This document shows positions 6,370 through 6,845 of a DNA stretch of 6,845 bases, one piece after another. The notes beneath the pieces are model-generated. The model was not told where the DNA came from. It saw nothing but the letters and a program-made list of their open reading frames with translations, and made no database searches. Numbering within the stretch: position 1 is the first letter of the stretch; each line of letters opens with the position of its first letter. Made by a program: the position numbers and the translations under genes. Origin of the DNA: DASTCC01 sp035711465 (GTDB taxonomy: Bacteria; Acidobacteriota; Vicinamibacteria; Vicinamibacterales; SCN-69-37); the NCBI GenBank assembly GCA_035711465.1, contig DASTCC010000423.1, positions 1 through 6,845 on the forward strand. The letters run 5' to 3'.

Positions 6370-6382
6370 ACAGCAGCCTTTC

Positions 6383-6664
6383 ATGTCCGTGGCGCTCCTT
6401 TCCGTCGAGCTCTACCTGCCGATGTCACAGTCGCTGAAGGACAAGCGCATGGTGCTGCGGCGGTTGAAGGATCGGCTCGGGCCGATGAACGTCGCGGTCG
6501 CCGAGGTCGCGCATCAGGACGTCTGGCAGCGGGCCGGGCTCGACATCGTCACCGTCGCGACCGACGATGCCGGCGCCGACAAGCTGCTGCAGGCGGCGCT
6601 CGCCGAGATCGAGCGGCTCGAACCCGGGCTGGTCACCCGCACGCAGGTGGAGTGGTTGCGTTAA
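6383..6664 (+). CDS. DUF503 family protein (YlxP-like)
   Basis: The product is a 93-residue cytoplasmic protein of the DUF503/YlxP family. The family pattern is clear: VALLSVELYLPMSQSLKDKR (3-22), VLRRLKDRLG (24-33), then VAVAEVAHQDVWQRAGLDIVTVATD (37-61) and an amphipathic C-terminal helix. These small proteins usually sit between infB and rbfA, as here. A link to ribosome maturation is inferred from this context, and the biochemical role is not established by sequence. The ATG lacks a clear Shine-Dalgarno sequence (CAGCAGCCTTTC precedes it), so expression may depend on structure or on upstream translation. The stop TAA overlaps the rbfA start as TAATG, which indicates translational coupling. 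Confidence 0.92.
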   Translation: MSVALLSVELYLPMSQSLKDKRMVLRRLKDRLGPMNVAVAEVAHQDVWQRAGLDIVTVATDDAGADKLLQAALAEIERLEPGLVTRTQVEWLR

Positions 6665-6845
6665 TGGCTCAGGGCTCCCGTCCCGATCGCGTCGCCGAGG
6701 AGATCCGTCAGGAGATCGGCCTGCTGCTGACGCGCGAGGTCCAGGATCCCGGCGTCGGCTTCATCACCATCACGCGCGTCAAGGTCTCCCCCGACCTGCA
6801 GCTCGCGCGCGTCTACTACACGCAGATCGGCGACGACAAGGCGCG
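6664..6845 (+). CDS. rbfA: RbfA, 30S ribosome-binding factor A (5' part)
   Basis: RbfA binds the free 30S subunit and helps late maturation of 16S rRNA. The visible 60 residues begin MAQGSRPDRVAEEIRQEIG and continue with LLLTREVQDPGVGFITITRV and SPDLQLARVYY. These are the expected first helix, the DPR-like/DPGVGFITI strand region and the start of the KH-type fold. The right edge of the window cuts the gene before the second half of the domain. Its ATG shares one base with the TAA of DUF503. A GGTGGAG-like ribosome binding site (about 6646-6652) lies 11 bases upstream, inside the preceding gene. It was identified by reading the frame directly because it is truncated. Confidence 0.93.
   Translation, partial: MAQGSRPDRVAEEIRQEIGLLLTREVQDPGVGFITITRVKVSPDLQLARVYYTQIGDDKA

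Noticed and set aside
6367..6372. Perfect TTGACA -35 hexamer at the end of the inverted repeat
   Set aside because: No -10-like sequence occurs 15-19 bases downstream, where the GC-rich start of DUF503 lies.

Overview
The window is a stretch of core translation and ribosome-maturation genes from a GC-rich bacterium. From left to right it holds the 3' end of rimO, a small toxin-antitoxin pair on the opposite strand, and then the operon rimP - nusA - infB - DUF503 (YlxP-like) - rbfA, with rbfA running off the right edge. The high GC content, the DUF503 gene between infB and rbfA, and the lack of ylxR/ylxQ genes between nusA and infB suit a lineage such as Acidobacteriota or a deltaproteobacterium-like group. 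This placement is an inference and I cannot fix it from the sequence.

Left region (1-1350): rimO (ribosomal protein S12 methylthiotransferase) is cut by the left edge and ends at 651. A Phd/YefM-type antitoxin and a VapC-type PIN ribonuclease are encoded on the minus strand (1330 down to 643). They converge on rimO, and the toxin's last nine bases overlap rimO's last nine. A perfect 16-bp AT-rich palindrome sits at the antitoxin start. It overlaps the likely -10 box and is a good candidate operator for autorepression.

Centre (1350-3520): a putative extended -10 promoter (TGCTATACT), an intrinsic-terminator-like hairpin followed by T residues, and a second GC-rich hairpin next to a strong Shine-Dalgarno sequence precede rimP. 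This suggests a leader that regulates the whole operon. The rimP frame has no ATG/GTG/TTG at the expected place: the codon correctly spaced from the Shine-Dalgarno is ACG. nusA follows with a full set of RNA-binding domains.

Right region (3518-6845): infB encodes a long IF2 with a large Pro/Ala-rich linker, but a TAA codon interrupts it in frame between the G3 and G4 motifs of the GTPase domain. The rest of the frame is open and well conserved. Between infB and DUF503 lies an AT-rich inverted repeat built from 7-bp units. DUF503 and rbfA are coupled through a TAATG stop/start overlap.

Together, RimO modifies S12, RimP and RbfA mature the 30S subunit, NusA controls transcription elongation and termination, and IF2 places initiator tRNA. 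I see no clear novel multi-gene system. The points most worth checking are the interrupted infB, the rimP start and leader, the 7-bp inverted repeat, and the VapBC operator with its apparently near-leaderless promoter.
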